DNA of 10,020 nt from CAZPAV01 sp964584755 (lineage in GTDB: Bacteria; Actinomycetota; Acidimicrobiia; Spongiisociales; UBA5794): positions 1 to 10,020 of the forward strand of contig CAZPAV010000069.1 in NCBI GenBank assembly GCA_964584755.1, given 5' to 3'. The notes below the pieces were generated by a model. The model ran no database searches and had not been told where the DNA came from. It worked only from the letters and a program-made list of their open reading frames with translations. Positions 1-6,384 of the stretch are shown here, piece by piece (position 1 is the first letter of the stretch; every line of letters starts with the position of its first letter). The position numbers were made by a program, and so were the translations under genes.

Positions 1-211
1 CCTCCGCCCCGCCGCGTCGGCTCGGCCTCGGGGTCCGCGGCGCGCACCCGCCGGCGTCGTCGGCGTCATCACTGCTGACAGCGGTCGTCGCCGGCGACCC
101 TCGCGCCGCGTCCGTTCTACGCTGGTCGCATCGAGGAACCCGGTCCGGGGCGTCGACCGCGACCGCGGAGGTGACCGCCGGGATCCGCACGACCGCGAGC
201 CCGGAGGCGAC

Positions 212-1522
212 ATGCCCGAGACGACGGCCAAGCCCCGATCCGACGGACTGCTCGACTGGGAGTCGGCCCGGTTCGAGCGGGCCGCCGAGGATCTGGGGGT
301 CCCCGAGGGGATCCGCTGCATCCTGCGCTGCGCGGCGCGATCACTCGAGATCGAGATCCCCCTCGAGCGGGACGACGGCTCCACGGAGGCCTTCCGCGGC
401 TTCCGGGTCCAGCACTCCCTCGCGCTCGGTCCCGGCAAGGGAGGCGTCCGTTACCACCCCCGCCTCGACCGGGACGACGTCACCGCGCTGGCGCGACTCA
501 TGACGTGGAAGACCGCCCTCCACGGCCTGCCCTTCGGGGGCGCCAAGGGGGGTGTGGTGTGCGACCCGCACGCGCTGTCGCCCCACGAGCTGCGCGACGT
601 CACGCGTGCCTACACCCTGGCCATCCTCCCCATCGTCGGTGCCGAGACCGACGTGCTCGCCCCCGATCTCGGCACCTCGAGCGAGATCATGGGCTGGATC
701 CTCCAGGCCGCCGCCGACGCGGGGCGACCCGAGCCGGCGATCGCCACGGGCAAGCCCCTCATCCTCGGAGGTTCCCGCTTCCGGCCGGCGGCCACCGGGG
801 TCGGCGTCGCCCACGTGGCGACCCTGGCCGCGGCGGCGACCGGGCTCGCCTCCCGCGCGGACTCCCTGCGGGTCGCCATCGAGGGGTTCGGCGCGGTGGG
901 CTCCTGGACCGCCCGCGAGCTCCACGACCGCGGCGCGACGGTCGTGGCCGTCTCGGACGTCACCGGGGTGATCGTCGACCCGGCGGGCATCGACCCGTAC
1001 CGGCTCGGAGCGTGGGTCGCCGCGGGGCACCCGCTCGTCGAGTACGAGGAGGCGCGGCGACGCGAGGGGAGCGCCCTCACCGTCCCGTGTGACGTCGCCA
1101 TCCCCGCCGCCCTCGAAGGGACCGTGACCGCCGAGGTGGCTCGCTCCCTCCAGGCCCGGCTCGTCGTCGAGGGCGCCAACGGCCCCGTCACCCCCGAGGC
1201 GGAGGCGATCCTCGTCGAGCGCGGCATCCCGATCGTGCCCGACATCCTGGCCAACGGCGGGGGCGTCATCTGCTCCTACTGGGAGTGGGTACAGAACCAC
1301 CAGCACCTCGGGTGGTCCGAGGACGACGAACGGAAGCGCACCCTGGGGCGTCTCGAGGCGAGCTTCGCCCAGGTCCTCGACCACCCCGCACCCTCGTGGC
1401 GGGAGGCCGCGCTCCAGATCGCCATCGGCCGCGTCGTGGAGGGCCTGCAGGCCCGCGGCTCGGTGGTGCGCGGCGGGCGCCGCCGGCGACCGGATTCCCG
1501 ACCCGACGCGAACGAGAGGTAA
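212..1522 (+). CDS. Glu/Leu/Phe/Val dehydrogenase, probable glutamate dehydrogenase
   Basis: A 436-residue protein of the hexameric amino-acid dehydrogenase family, which interconverts an amino acid and its 2-oxo acid plus ammonium using NAD(P)H in the cytoplasm. Visible in order: substrate-binding GPGKGGVRYHP (Lys76), MTWK (Lys100), the catalytic-lysine motif LPFGGAKGG (Lys112), APDLGTS with the conserved Asp152, a TGKPLILGG segment, a Rossmann-fold GFGAVG at 225-230, EGANGPVTPEA, and the C-terminal ILANGGGVICSYWEW segment. The length is normal for the family. The ATG at 212 is preceded by GGAGG at a good distance, which fixes the start. The KGG-R-HP and GGAKGG pattern resembles the GudB/RocG type more than leucine dehydrogenase, but substrate cannot be settled from motifs. 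A possible actinobacterial -10 (TACGCT, 118-123) lies upstream with no clear -35. The last 20 residues are Arg-rich and probably a disordered tail. Confidence 0.93.
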   Translation: MPETTAKPRSDGLLDWESARFERAAEDLGVPEGIRCILRCAARSLEIEIPLERDDGSTEAFRGFRVQHSLALGPGKGGVRYHPRLDRDDVTALARLMTWKTALHGLPFGGAKGGVVCDPHALSPHELRDVTRAYTLAILPIVGAETDVLAPDLGTSSEIMGWILQAAADAGRPEPAIATGKPLILGGSRFRPAATGVGVAHVATLAAAATGLASRADSLRVAIEGFGAVGSWTARELHDRGATVVAVSDVTGVIVDPAGIDPYRLGAWVAAGHPLVEYEEARRREGSALTVPCDVAIPAALEGTVTAEVARSLQARLVVEGANGPVTPEAEAILVERGIPIVPDILANGGGVICSYWEWVQNHQHLGWSEDDERKRTLGRLEASFAQVLDHPAPSWREAALQIAIGRVVEGLQARGSVVRGGRRRRPDSRPDANER

Positions 1523-1586
1523 CCCTCCCGCCCGTGCGGAGTCTGAGGGGATGAGTGGGCAGTGAGGGAGGAAGGAGGTTCCCATC

Positions 1587-1964
1587 GTGACCTGGGCAGA
1601 GCGGTTCGGTGATCTCGCCACGAACGTGGCGCTGGTGGTCATCAATGCGGTCCGGATCGTCACGCTGTTGCTGCGGATCGCCGCGGAGAAGGTCGACGGG
1701 TTCGTGACCGCGTTGGCCGAGCGTGGCGAGGAGGGGATCAGCAGGACGAGCACGAGTGGTCGGGCGTGGATCGCCCTGCCGGCGGCGGTGGCCTGGGGGC
1801 TGGCCGCCATCCTGCTGCGGGCCCTGTCGGTGGTGACGGTGCTCGCACGGCGAGCGGCCTTCACGCTGGACGAGTTCCTGCGGGTGCTCGCCGAGGGTGA
1901 GGGTCCGGAGCCGCGCGGGCCGAGCGGAGAGCGGTCGACGTCGCCGACGACCCCGGGCGTGTAA
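1587..1964 (+). CDS. Small hydrophobic protein with an internal duplication, function unknown
   Basis: Unrecognised protein of 125 residues. The GTG start is fixed by a near-perfect ribosome site, AAGGAGG at 1572-1578 with an 8-base spacer. The chain has two similar halves. Residues 23-45 (RIVTLLLRIAAEKVDGFVTA and onward) align with residues 81-103 (SVVTVLARRAAFTLDEFLRV and onward) with about 11 identical positions and no gaps. Each half has a hydrophobic helix followed by an amphipathic Asp-Phe-Leu-Ala-Glu segment, so it is probably membrane-bound or membrane-associated with two helical hairpins. The last 20 residues are Pro/Ser/Thr-rich and likely disordered. It lies 64 bases after the dehydrogenase on the same strand and before another small hydrophobic protein. 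No catalytic motif or cysteine is visible, and no function is proposed. Confidence 0.72.
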   Translation: MTWAERFGDLATNVALVVINAVRIVTLLLRIAAEKVDGFVTALAERGEEGISRTSTSGRAWIALPAAVAWGLAAILLRALSVVTVLARRAAFTLDEFLRVLAEGEGPEPRGPSGERSTSPTTPGV

Positions 1965-1987
1965 CGGGGCCGATCGTCTCGGGGGAA

Positions 1988-2015
1988 CCACCCCGCCGCA
2001 CGGGCGGCGGGGTGG
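1988..2015 (+). promoter_or_regulatory. Perfect 12-bp hairpin covering a ribosome binding site
   Basis: CCACCCCGCCGC at 1988-1999 pairs perfectly with GCGGCGGGGTGG at 2004-2015 around an ACGG loop. It begins 24 bases after the TAA at 1962-1964 and ends 7 bases before the GTG at 2023. No T-run follows. The right arm contains the only purine-rich ribosome-site candidate (GGGGTGG) for a start at 2023. It could therefore be a T-less terminator, or a structure that hides the start of the next gene. If translation really starts at the GTG at 2032, the ribosome site (GGTGG, 2022-2026) would lie outside the stem. Confidence 0.55.
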
Positions 2016-2022
2016 CCCACCG

Positions 2023-2376
2023 GTGGCGAACGTGACGCGGCTGACGGCTCTCGGCACGCGCCTGGCGCGGGCGGCTGCGGCGGTCGGGTTGGCGGTGGTG
2101 CTGCTCGTCGTGGAGCTGATGCACCGGGTCGTGGTCGCCGTCGCCGGGTTCGGCGCGGGCGTCGCCGTCGACCTGGGGGTCGGGACGGCGCCCTCGAGGT
2201 GGAGGGTGATCGAGGTCGTCTCGTGGCCGGTCCGGGCCGTACGGTGGGTGCTGGCGCGGGTCGGAGCGGGAATCGCCGGGGTGGTCGGTCCGGTGGCGGC
2301 GACGACCGGACGGGGCGTGCGGCGGCTCGACCGAGCCCGGGCCCGGGTCGGAGTCGACGGCCGCGGGGAACGCTGA
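2023..2376 (+). CDS. Small hydrophobic protein, function unknown
   Basis: Unrecognised protein of 117 residues if started at GTG 2023; GTG 2032 is an equally reasonable start and gives 114. In-frame codons upstream of 2023 encode only Arg/Gly-rich low-complexity sequence and overlap the previous gene, so a start there is unlikely. Residues 15-55 are a long Ala/Val/Leu-rich hydrophobic stretch (GLAVVLLVVELMHRVVVAVA) that could make one or two membrane helices. A second hydrophobic region, residues 62-95, contains WP and RW near its start. The C-terminus is Arg-rich and would stay in the cytoplasm. It has no cysteine and no recognisable motif. It follows the duplicated small protein at 1587 and may be expressed with it, subject to the intervening hairpin. 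Coding status is supported by orderly hydrophobic patterning and by termination just before a convergent hairpin. Confidence 0.55.
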   Translation: MANVTRLTALGTRLARAAAAVGLAVVLLVVELMHRVVVAVAGFGAGVAVDLGVGTAPSRWRVIEVVSWPVRAVRWVLARVGAGIAGVVGPVAATTGRGVRRLDRARARVGVDGRGER

Positions 2377-2379
2377 GTT

Positions 2380-2409
2380 CCCGTCGCGCCGCCAGGCGGG
2401 GTCGACGGG
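2380..2409. terminator. Bidirectional hairpin between convergent genes
   Basis: CCCGTCG at 2380-2386 pairs perfectly with CGACGGG at 2403-2409. Inside it, CGCC (2387-2390) pairs with GGCG (2395-2398) around a GCCA loop, leaving GGGT as a 3' bulge. It lies between the stop of the small plus-strand protein (2374-2376) and the stop of the minus-strand CcdA gene (2417-2419). No T-run is present on either strand, as is common in very GC-rich bacteria. Confidence 0.6.
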
Positions 2410-2416
2410 CCGGCCG

Positions 2417-3283
2417 TCAGGAGACGGGCCGGGTGGTGGTGTCCCGACGGCGGGCTCGAGCGAGCTCGGCGGCCACCACGGCGAGGATCACCAGGACGAG
2501 GAGCCCCGCCCACAGGAGCGGGGCGTTGCCGACCCGGGTGGTGAACCACGCCGAGATCCGGTCGATGGCGGCGATCGGGGCGTACCAGGGGGTGTTCACC
2601 CCCGGTGGAACCGAGAGAGCCACCGTCCAGTAGTAGACGATGAAGAGCCCGGAGCCGACGAGGAGCCAGCCGCCGATGCGCTCCACGTAGGGGAGGACCC
2701 GTCGCATCCGAGCCAGGAGCACCTGGCGCGAGGTGACGAGGGCGACCGCCACCGCGGTGAGGACCACCCCCATGCCCACCGCGTACGCCCCGAAGACCGC
2801 CCAGCCGCCGAGGAGACTGGGTTCCCGCACCGAGAGCCCGACGACGGCGAGGAAGATGGGGAGGGTGCAGGAGACCGACGCGACGCCGAAGGCGACGCCG
2901 AACCCCACCCTCGAGGAGAAGGACCGGGTCCGGCGGGTCCGCACGTCGATCATCCGGGCCGAGAGGTGGAAGCCTCGCAGCACCGCGATCCCGAGGGCGA
3001 AGAGGCCCACGCCGATGACGAGGGCGACCCAGGGGACGAAGCGGAGCAGACTCTGCAACCCTGCCGAGACGAGGACGCCGACCGCCGAGAAGAGCGCGAC
3101 GAACCCCACGGTGACGGCGAGCCCCACGCGTAGTCCGGCGAACACCGAGAGCCGGGTCCCGGTGTCGGTGTCGCCGCCGAGGAACATGGAGACGTAGGCG
3201 GGCAGCATGGCGAAGCCGCAGGGGTTGACCGTGGCCGCCATGCCCGCGGCGAAGGCGAAGAGGAGGGGCGCGGCGAGGATCAT
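2417..3283 (-). CDS. ccdA: CcdA/DsbD-type membrane thiol-disulfide electron carrier
   Basis: A 288-residue polytopic membrane protein of the CcdA/DsbD-beta family, which carries electrons from cytoplasmic thioredoxin across the membrane to extracytoplasmic thiol proteins. The two signature cysteines are visible: Cys22 in the first helix (ATVNPCGFAMLPAY) and Cys139 (ASVSCTLPIF) at the start of a later helix. These are the residues expected to form the redox pair. About six or seven hydrophobic segments are seen, with an Arg-rich loop at 114-125 and an Arg-rich C-terminal tail. The start is chosen at 3283 because its ATG overlaps the TGA of the upstream thioredoxin gene (ATGA), a sign of coupled translation; the longer in-frame version adds only hydrophilic sequence overlapping that gene. 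In this operon its likely client is the TlpA-like protein just upstream. CcdA proteins also serve cytochrome c maturation, but no heme-handling genes are in view. Confidence 0.88.
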   Translation of the reverse strand: MILAAPLLFAFAAGMAATVNPCGFAMLPAYVSMFLGGDTDTGTRLSVFAGLRVGLAVTVGFVALFSAVGVLVSAGLQSLLRFVPWVALVIGVGLFALGIAVLRGFHLSARMIDVRTRRTRSFSSRVGFGVAFGVASVSCTLPIFLAVVGLSVREPSLLGGWAVFGAYAVGMGVVLTAVAVALVTSRQVLLARMRRVLPYVERIGGWLLVGSGLFIVYYWTVALSVPPGVNTPWYAPIAAIDRISAWFTTRVGNAPLLWAGLLVLVILAVVAAELARARRRDTTTRPVS

Positions 3284-3873
3284 GAGCGCTCGAAGTACTT
3301 CACGATCCGCGCCTCGAGCTCCGGTCCGCTCAGCTCGCCCGTCCACAGCTCGAGGATGTCACCGTTGGCGTCGAGGAAGACCGTCGTCGGCATCCCCAGG
3401 GCACCGAAGGCGGTGAAGGCGGCACCTTCGGGGTCGCGCGCCAGCGGGTAGCGGATGCCGGTGTCGGCGACCACCTGCAGGGCGGGCTCCACGTCGTCGG
3501 CGAGGTTGATGCCGAGGAAGGCCACCCGATCCCGGTGGCGCTCGTAGACGGCCTCGAAGCGGGGGAGCTCGGCGAGGCAGGGGACGCACCACGACGCCCA
3601 GAAGTTCACCACCGCGGGGCGACCTCGCAGATCCGAGATCCGGACGGGACGTCCGGCGAAGTCCTCGAGGGTGACGTCGGGGGCGGGACGGCGAGGACCG
3701 GGGGCGGCGGCCGGTCCGGCCGAGGAGGCGGTTCCCGAGCCGCCGGAGGCGACGAGGAACACCGCCAGCGCGACGACGGCCACGGCGAGGGCCCCTCCCA
3801 CGAGCCATCCGGTACGCCGCGACGAGCGGGCCCGACGGCGGGAGGGGGGGCGGCGGCGCCGGCGGGTGCTCAT
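3280..3873 (-). CDS. TlpA/ResA-like membrane-anchored thioredoxin
   Basis: A 197-residue extracytoplasmic thiol-disulfide oxidoreductase. It has a strongly basic N-terminus (Arg-rich, 1-20), one membrane anchor at about 22-43 (WLVGGALAVAVVALAVFL), a Ser/Ala/Gly/Pro linker, and a thioredoxin-fold domain from about 63 to the end. The domain contains the active site WASWCVPC (Cys96, Cys99), the AELPRFE segment typical of TlpA/ResA, and the cis-proline at GMPTTVF (Pro162). The start at 3873 is set by an ATGA overlap with the TGA of the preceding MerF-like gene, and its own stop overlaps the start of ccdA in the same way. CcdA would reduce it, and it would in turn reduce cysteines outside the membrane. 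Next to a mercury transporter-like protein and merA, those targets may be thiols that bind Hg(II); that role is inferred. A cytochrome c maturation role is the main alternative. Confidence 0.9.
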   Translation of the reverse strand: MSTRRRRRPPSRRRARSSRRTGWLVGGALAVAVVALAVFLVASGGSGTASSAGPAAAPGPRRPAPDVTLEDFAGRPVRISDLRGRPAVVNFWASWCVPCLAELPRFEAVYERHRDRVAFLGINLADDVEPALQVVADTGIRYPLARDPEGAAFTAFGALGMPTTVFLDANGDILELWTGELSGPELEARIVKYFERS

Positions 3874-4133
3874 GCGTCCTCCTTCCGCTCCGCGGCGGGG
3901 AGGGCGCAGGCGGCGTCGCGCCGGGTTCCCCGCCAGAAGAAGATCCCGGCCGCGAGGAGGACGACCGGGAGGAGGAACCAAGGGGCGACGAGGAGCGCGG
4001 CGAGGGCACCGAGGCCGAAGGCGGTGGCGAGGAGGGCTCCGCCGCAGCAGAGGGCCAGGCCGACGGCTCCGGCGATGCCGGCGGACCGCGTCGTCGTCTC
4101 CCGTCTCGTGCTCGGTCGGGTGGTGGTGCGCAT
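3870..4133 (-). CDS. MerF-like small mercury transport membrane protein
   Basis: An 87-residue protein with two predicted membrane helices. Helix 1 (about 18-40) holds a vicinal Cys pair, LALCCGG (Cys29, Cys30). Helix 2 (about 46-66) ends in FFWRGTRRD, and Cys76 lies in the following basic/acidic tail. Size, two-helix topology, the CC pair in helix 1 and a cysteine just after helix 2 match MerF (about 81 residues), which passes Hg(II) to the cytoplasm. It resembles the first helices of MerT as well. Unlike MerF, the second site has one cysteine (AACAL) rather than a CC pair. ATG 4133 is chosen because upstream in-frame codons run into the divergent regulator gene. The only ribosome-site candidate is a weak GGAG about 10 bases upstream. 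It is the first gene of the minus-strand operon. The symbol is left empty because the match is by topology and cysteine placement. Confidence 0.72.
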   Translation of the reverse strand: MRTTTRPSTRRETTTRSAGIAGAVGLALCCGGALLATAFGLGALAALLVAPWFLLPVVLLAAGIFFWRGTRRDAACALPAAERKEDA

Positions 4134-4269
4134 GCTCGATCTGCTCCGTATCGCGATGTCGGTGCAATGTAGCATTCCGATAAGGTAATGCGGCGTGGCG
4201 GCGAGCGCGACCGTGCGGTAACGTGTGGAGCGGCCAGACCGGGCCACATCGCCGTGGAGAGGAGACGAG
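4134..4269. promoter_or_regulatory. Divergent promoter/operator region of the mercury locus
   Basis: This 136-base gap separates the minus-strand transport operon from the plus-strand regulator. Bases 4161-4191 are notably less GC-rich than their surroundings and hold nested inverted repeats: AATG-TAG-CATT at 4166-4176, and GCATT (4172-4176) with AATGC (4187-4191). They share the core AATG/CATT three times. A possible -10 for the minus operon is TACATT (complement of 4166-4171), inside the repeat. A possible -10 for the regulator is TAACGT at 4219-4224. No convincing -35 was found for either. ATCGCGAT at 4150-4157 is a further perfect palindrome. The repeats are reasonable binding sites for the ArsR-type regulator encoded next door, which would then control both directions. 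Confidence 0.5.
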
Positions 4270-4641
4270 ATGGGACGTCCCGCCATCGTCGAGCCGACTC
4301 CCGTTCCGCTGCCGGACGAGGAGTTGCTGGCGAGGCTGTTCCGTGGGTTGGGGGACGCCACGCGGATCCGCATCCTCGAGCTGCTCCTCGACGGACCGCG
4401 CCATCAGAAAGACCTGGTGGCCGCGGTCGGCCTCTCTCAGGGACGGGTGTCGCAACACCTGTCCTGCCTCCTGTGGTGCGGGTACGTGGAGGCGGAACGG
4501 CAGGGACGGAGCGTGCAGTACCGCATCGCGAACGCCCGGGTCGCCGCCCTCCTCGACCTCGGCCGGGGCTTCCTGGAGAGTACGGCGGGCGACATCGGCT
4601 CCTGCCGCATCGTCGCCGGAGGCGGGAGCTCGGAAGACTGA
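4270..4641 (+). CDS. ArsR/SmtB-family metal-sensing repressor, CmtR-like, probable mercury regulator
   Basis: A 123-residue winged-helix repressor. The fold is clear: FRGLGDATRIRILELLLDG (24-42), recognition region VGLSQGRVSQHLSCLLWCGYV (53-73), and the wing GRSVQYRI (79-86). Cys66 and Cys70 (HLSCLLWC) sit in and just after the recognition helix and Cys112 is near the C-terminus. This matches the spacing of the metal-ligand triad of mycobacterial CmtR (Cys57, Cys61, Cys102), and actinobacterial mercury regulators are known to belong to this ArsR type. ATG 4270 is chosen because GGAGAGGAG lies just upstream; an in-frame GTG at 4225 would add 15 residues but lacks a ribosome site. It lies 60 bases before merA and diverges from the transport operon, so it probably represses both and releases DNA on binding Hg(II). 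Cd/Pb sensing is the alternative. Confidence 0.88.
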   Translation: MGRPAIVEPTPVPLPDEELLARLFRGLGDATRIRILELLLDGPRHQKDLVAAVGLSQGRVSQHLSCLLWCGYVEAERQGRSVQYRIANARVAALLDLGRGFLESTAGDIGSCRIVAGGGSSED

Positions 4642-4643
4642 AA

Positions 4644-4673
4644 TATCGTATCAACCAAATGGGTTGGTAGTCT
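4644..4673 (+). promoter_or_regulatory. Possible operator/promoter between the regulator and merA
   Basis: An AT-richer island in the 60-base gap. It contains ACCAA-ATGGG-TTGGT (arms 4654-4658 and 4664-4668) and the overlapping CAACC-AAATG-GGTTG. TAGTCT at 4668-4673 fits a TAnnnT -10, with no good -35. This may be a second binding site of the ArsR-type regulator giving merA its own promoter, or a site that tunes readthrough. Confidence 0.4.
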
Positions 4674-4701
4674 GGACCGGTACGCGAGCCTGGAGATGAC
4701 G

Positions 4702-6345
4702 ATGCGCGACGAGATCACGGTGAGCGTGAAGGGCATGACCTGCGACGGTTGCGAGCGGCACGTCGCCCAGGCGCTCGAGTCGGCCGGGTTGCGCGAAGTC
4801 CGCGCCGACTGGCGGCGCGGGGCGGCGACGGGTGTGGCGGTCGACGCCTTCGACCCCGACGCGGCCGCGACCGCGCTCGCCGCCGCGGGGTACGAGCTCG
4901 CCTCGGTCACCGGCCCGGCGGCGACGGAGACCGCCGCGGACGTGGGCGATGCCGAGTACGACCTCCTCATCATCGGATCGGGCTCGGCGGCCTTCGCCGC
5001 CGCCATCAAGGCCCGGGACCTGGGGGCGAGCGTGGCCCTCGTGGAACGAGGGACCATCGGCGGCACCTGCGTGAACATCGGCTGCGTGCCGTCGAAGGCG
5101 TTGCTGCGGCCCGCCGAGCTGTACCACCAGGCGGGCCACGCCCCGTTCCCGGGGATCGAGGTGGCGGCGGGGAAGGTCGATCTCGCCGCGCTCGTGGCCG
5201 CCAAGGACGAGCTCGTCGAGGTGCTCCGTCAGGAGAAGTACGCCAACCTCCTGGAGGTCTACGGCATCGAGCTCATCGCGGGCACGGCGCGGTTCTCCGG
5301 GCCCGACACCGTGGTCGTGGACGGACGAGAGATCACCGCGGGGCGGTATCTCGTGGCGACCGGGGCGTCGCCGTGGATGCCGCCCGTCGCGGGCCTCGCC
5401 GAGGCCGATCCGCTCACCTCCACCTCCGCGCTGGACCTCGTCGAGGTCCCCGGCGAGCTCATCGTCGTGGGCGCCAACGCCATCGGCCTGGAGCTGGGCC
5501 AGCTCTTCGCGCACCTGGGTGCCAAGGTCACCTGGGTGGAGGCGCTCGAGCGGATCGCGCCGTTCGAGGAGCCCGAGATCTCGGGGGTGCTGTGTGGCCA
5601 CCTCACCCGCGAGGGCGCCGACGTGCACGTCGGGGCGACGGCGCGACGCGCCGGCCGGGAGGGCGACCGGGTGTGGCTCGAGATCGAGGTCGACGGCGTC
5701 GTCAGGCGGCTCGAAGCCGACCGGCTCCTCATGGCGACGGGCCGGCGGCCGAACACCGCCGACCTCGGACTCGAGCTGGCCGGCGTCGAGACGGACCGGC
5801 GGGGCGCCATCGTCGTCGACGCCGAGATGGCCACCTCGAATCCCCGGGTGTGGGCGGCCGGGGACGTGACGACCTCACCCCAGTTCGTCTACGTGGCGGC
5901 GGCGTCGGGGAACCTCGCCGCCGAGAACGCCCTGCGGGCCGCGGGACGGCGTATGGACTTCCGGACGATGCCCCGGGTCACCTTCACCACGCCGTCGATC
6001 GCCTCGGTGGGCCTCACCGAGGCCGCGGCCCGGGAGGCCGGGATGGCGGTGATGACGTCGGTGTTGCCCCTCGAGGCGGTGCCGCGTGCCCTGGTGAACC
6101 GGGACACGACCGGGGTGGTGAAGCTCGTCGCCGACGAGGCGTCCGGGGAGCTCCTCGGCGCCCACGTCCTCGCCGAGGGCGCCGGAGACGTCATCCAGGC
6201 GGCGGTGATGGCACTCACCTACCACGCCACCGTCGACGAGATCGCGGCCGCGTTCCATCCGTATCTCACCATGGCGGAGGCGCTGAAGCTGGCCGCCCAG
6301 GGATTCTCGAAGGACGTCAAGAACCTCTCGTGCTGCGCGGCGTGA
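4702..6345 (+). CDS. merA: Mercuric reductase MerA with N-terminal HMA domain
   Basis: A 547-residue flavoprotein that reduces Hg(II) to volatile Hg(0) with NADPH in the cytoplasm. An N-terminal heavy-metal-associated domain (about 5-70) carries GMTCDGC (Cys14, Cys17). After a short linker comes the FAD-binding IIGSGSAAFAA (91-101), then the redox-active pair GTCVNIGCVPSK (Cys123, Cys128). The NADPH-binding GANAIGLELGQLF, a second FAD motif AAGDVT, the dimerisation domain and the C-terminal vicinal pair LSCCAA (Cys544, Cys545) follow. The C-terminal CC pair hands Hg(II) to the active site and separates MerA from dihydrolipoamide dehydrogenase. All key cysteines are present, so the enzyme should be active. 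ATG 4702 is preferred to ATG 4696 because the GGAG at 4692-4695 is 6 bases from the former and touches the latter. No organomercurial lyase (merB) follows. Confidence 0.97.
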   Translation: MRDEITVSVKGMTCDGCERHVAQALESAGLREVRADWRRGAATGVAVDAFDPDAAATALAAAGYELASVTGPAATETAADVGDAEYDLLIIGSGSAAFAAAIKARDLGASVALVERGTIGGTCVNIGCVPSKALLRPAELYHQAGHAPFPGIEVAAGKVDLAALVAAKDELVEVLRQEKYANLLEVYGIELIAGTARFSGPDTVVVDGREITAGRYLVATGASPWMPPVAGLAEADPLTSTSALDLVEVPGELIVVGANAIGLELGQLFAHLGAKVTWVEALERIAPFEEPEISGVLCGHLTREGADVHVGATARRAGREGDRVWLEIEVDGVVRRLEADRLLMATGRRPNTADLGLELAGVETDRRGAIVVDAEMATSNPRVWAAGDVTTSPQFVYVAAASGNLAAENALRAAGRRMDFRTMPRVTFTTPSIASVGLTEAAAREAGMAVMTSVLPLEAVPRALVNRDTTGVVKLVADEASGELLGAHVLAEGAGDVIQAAVMALTYHATVDEIAAAFHPYLTMAEALKLAAQGFSKDVKNLSCCAA

Positions 6346-6384
6346 GCACGGGAGAGTGACGAGCGACGACGAGAGGAGGAGAAC

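Noticed and set aside
1..116. Possible start of a minus-strand gene near base 68 leaving the window
   Set aside because: Only about 23 Arg/Gly/Pro/Ala-rich codons are visible and no ribosome site precedes them, so nothing can be supported.
341..2020. A 559-codon open frame on the minus strand
   Set aside because: It lies antisense to the dehydrogenase and the next gene, is Asp/Gly/Arg-rich with no motif, and reflects few stop codons in GC-rich DNA.
2417..6345. Mercury locus as part of a transposon
   Set aside because: No transposase, resolvase, terminal repeats or sharp change in base composition is visible in the window.
4749..6359. A 536-codon open frame overlapping merA in another frame
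   Set aside because: The Arg/Gly-rich product has no motif, while the merA frame carries every expected functional residue.
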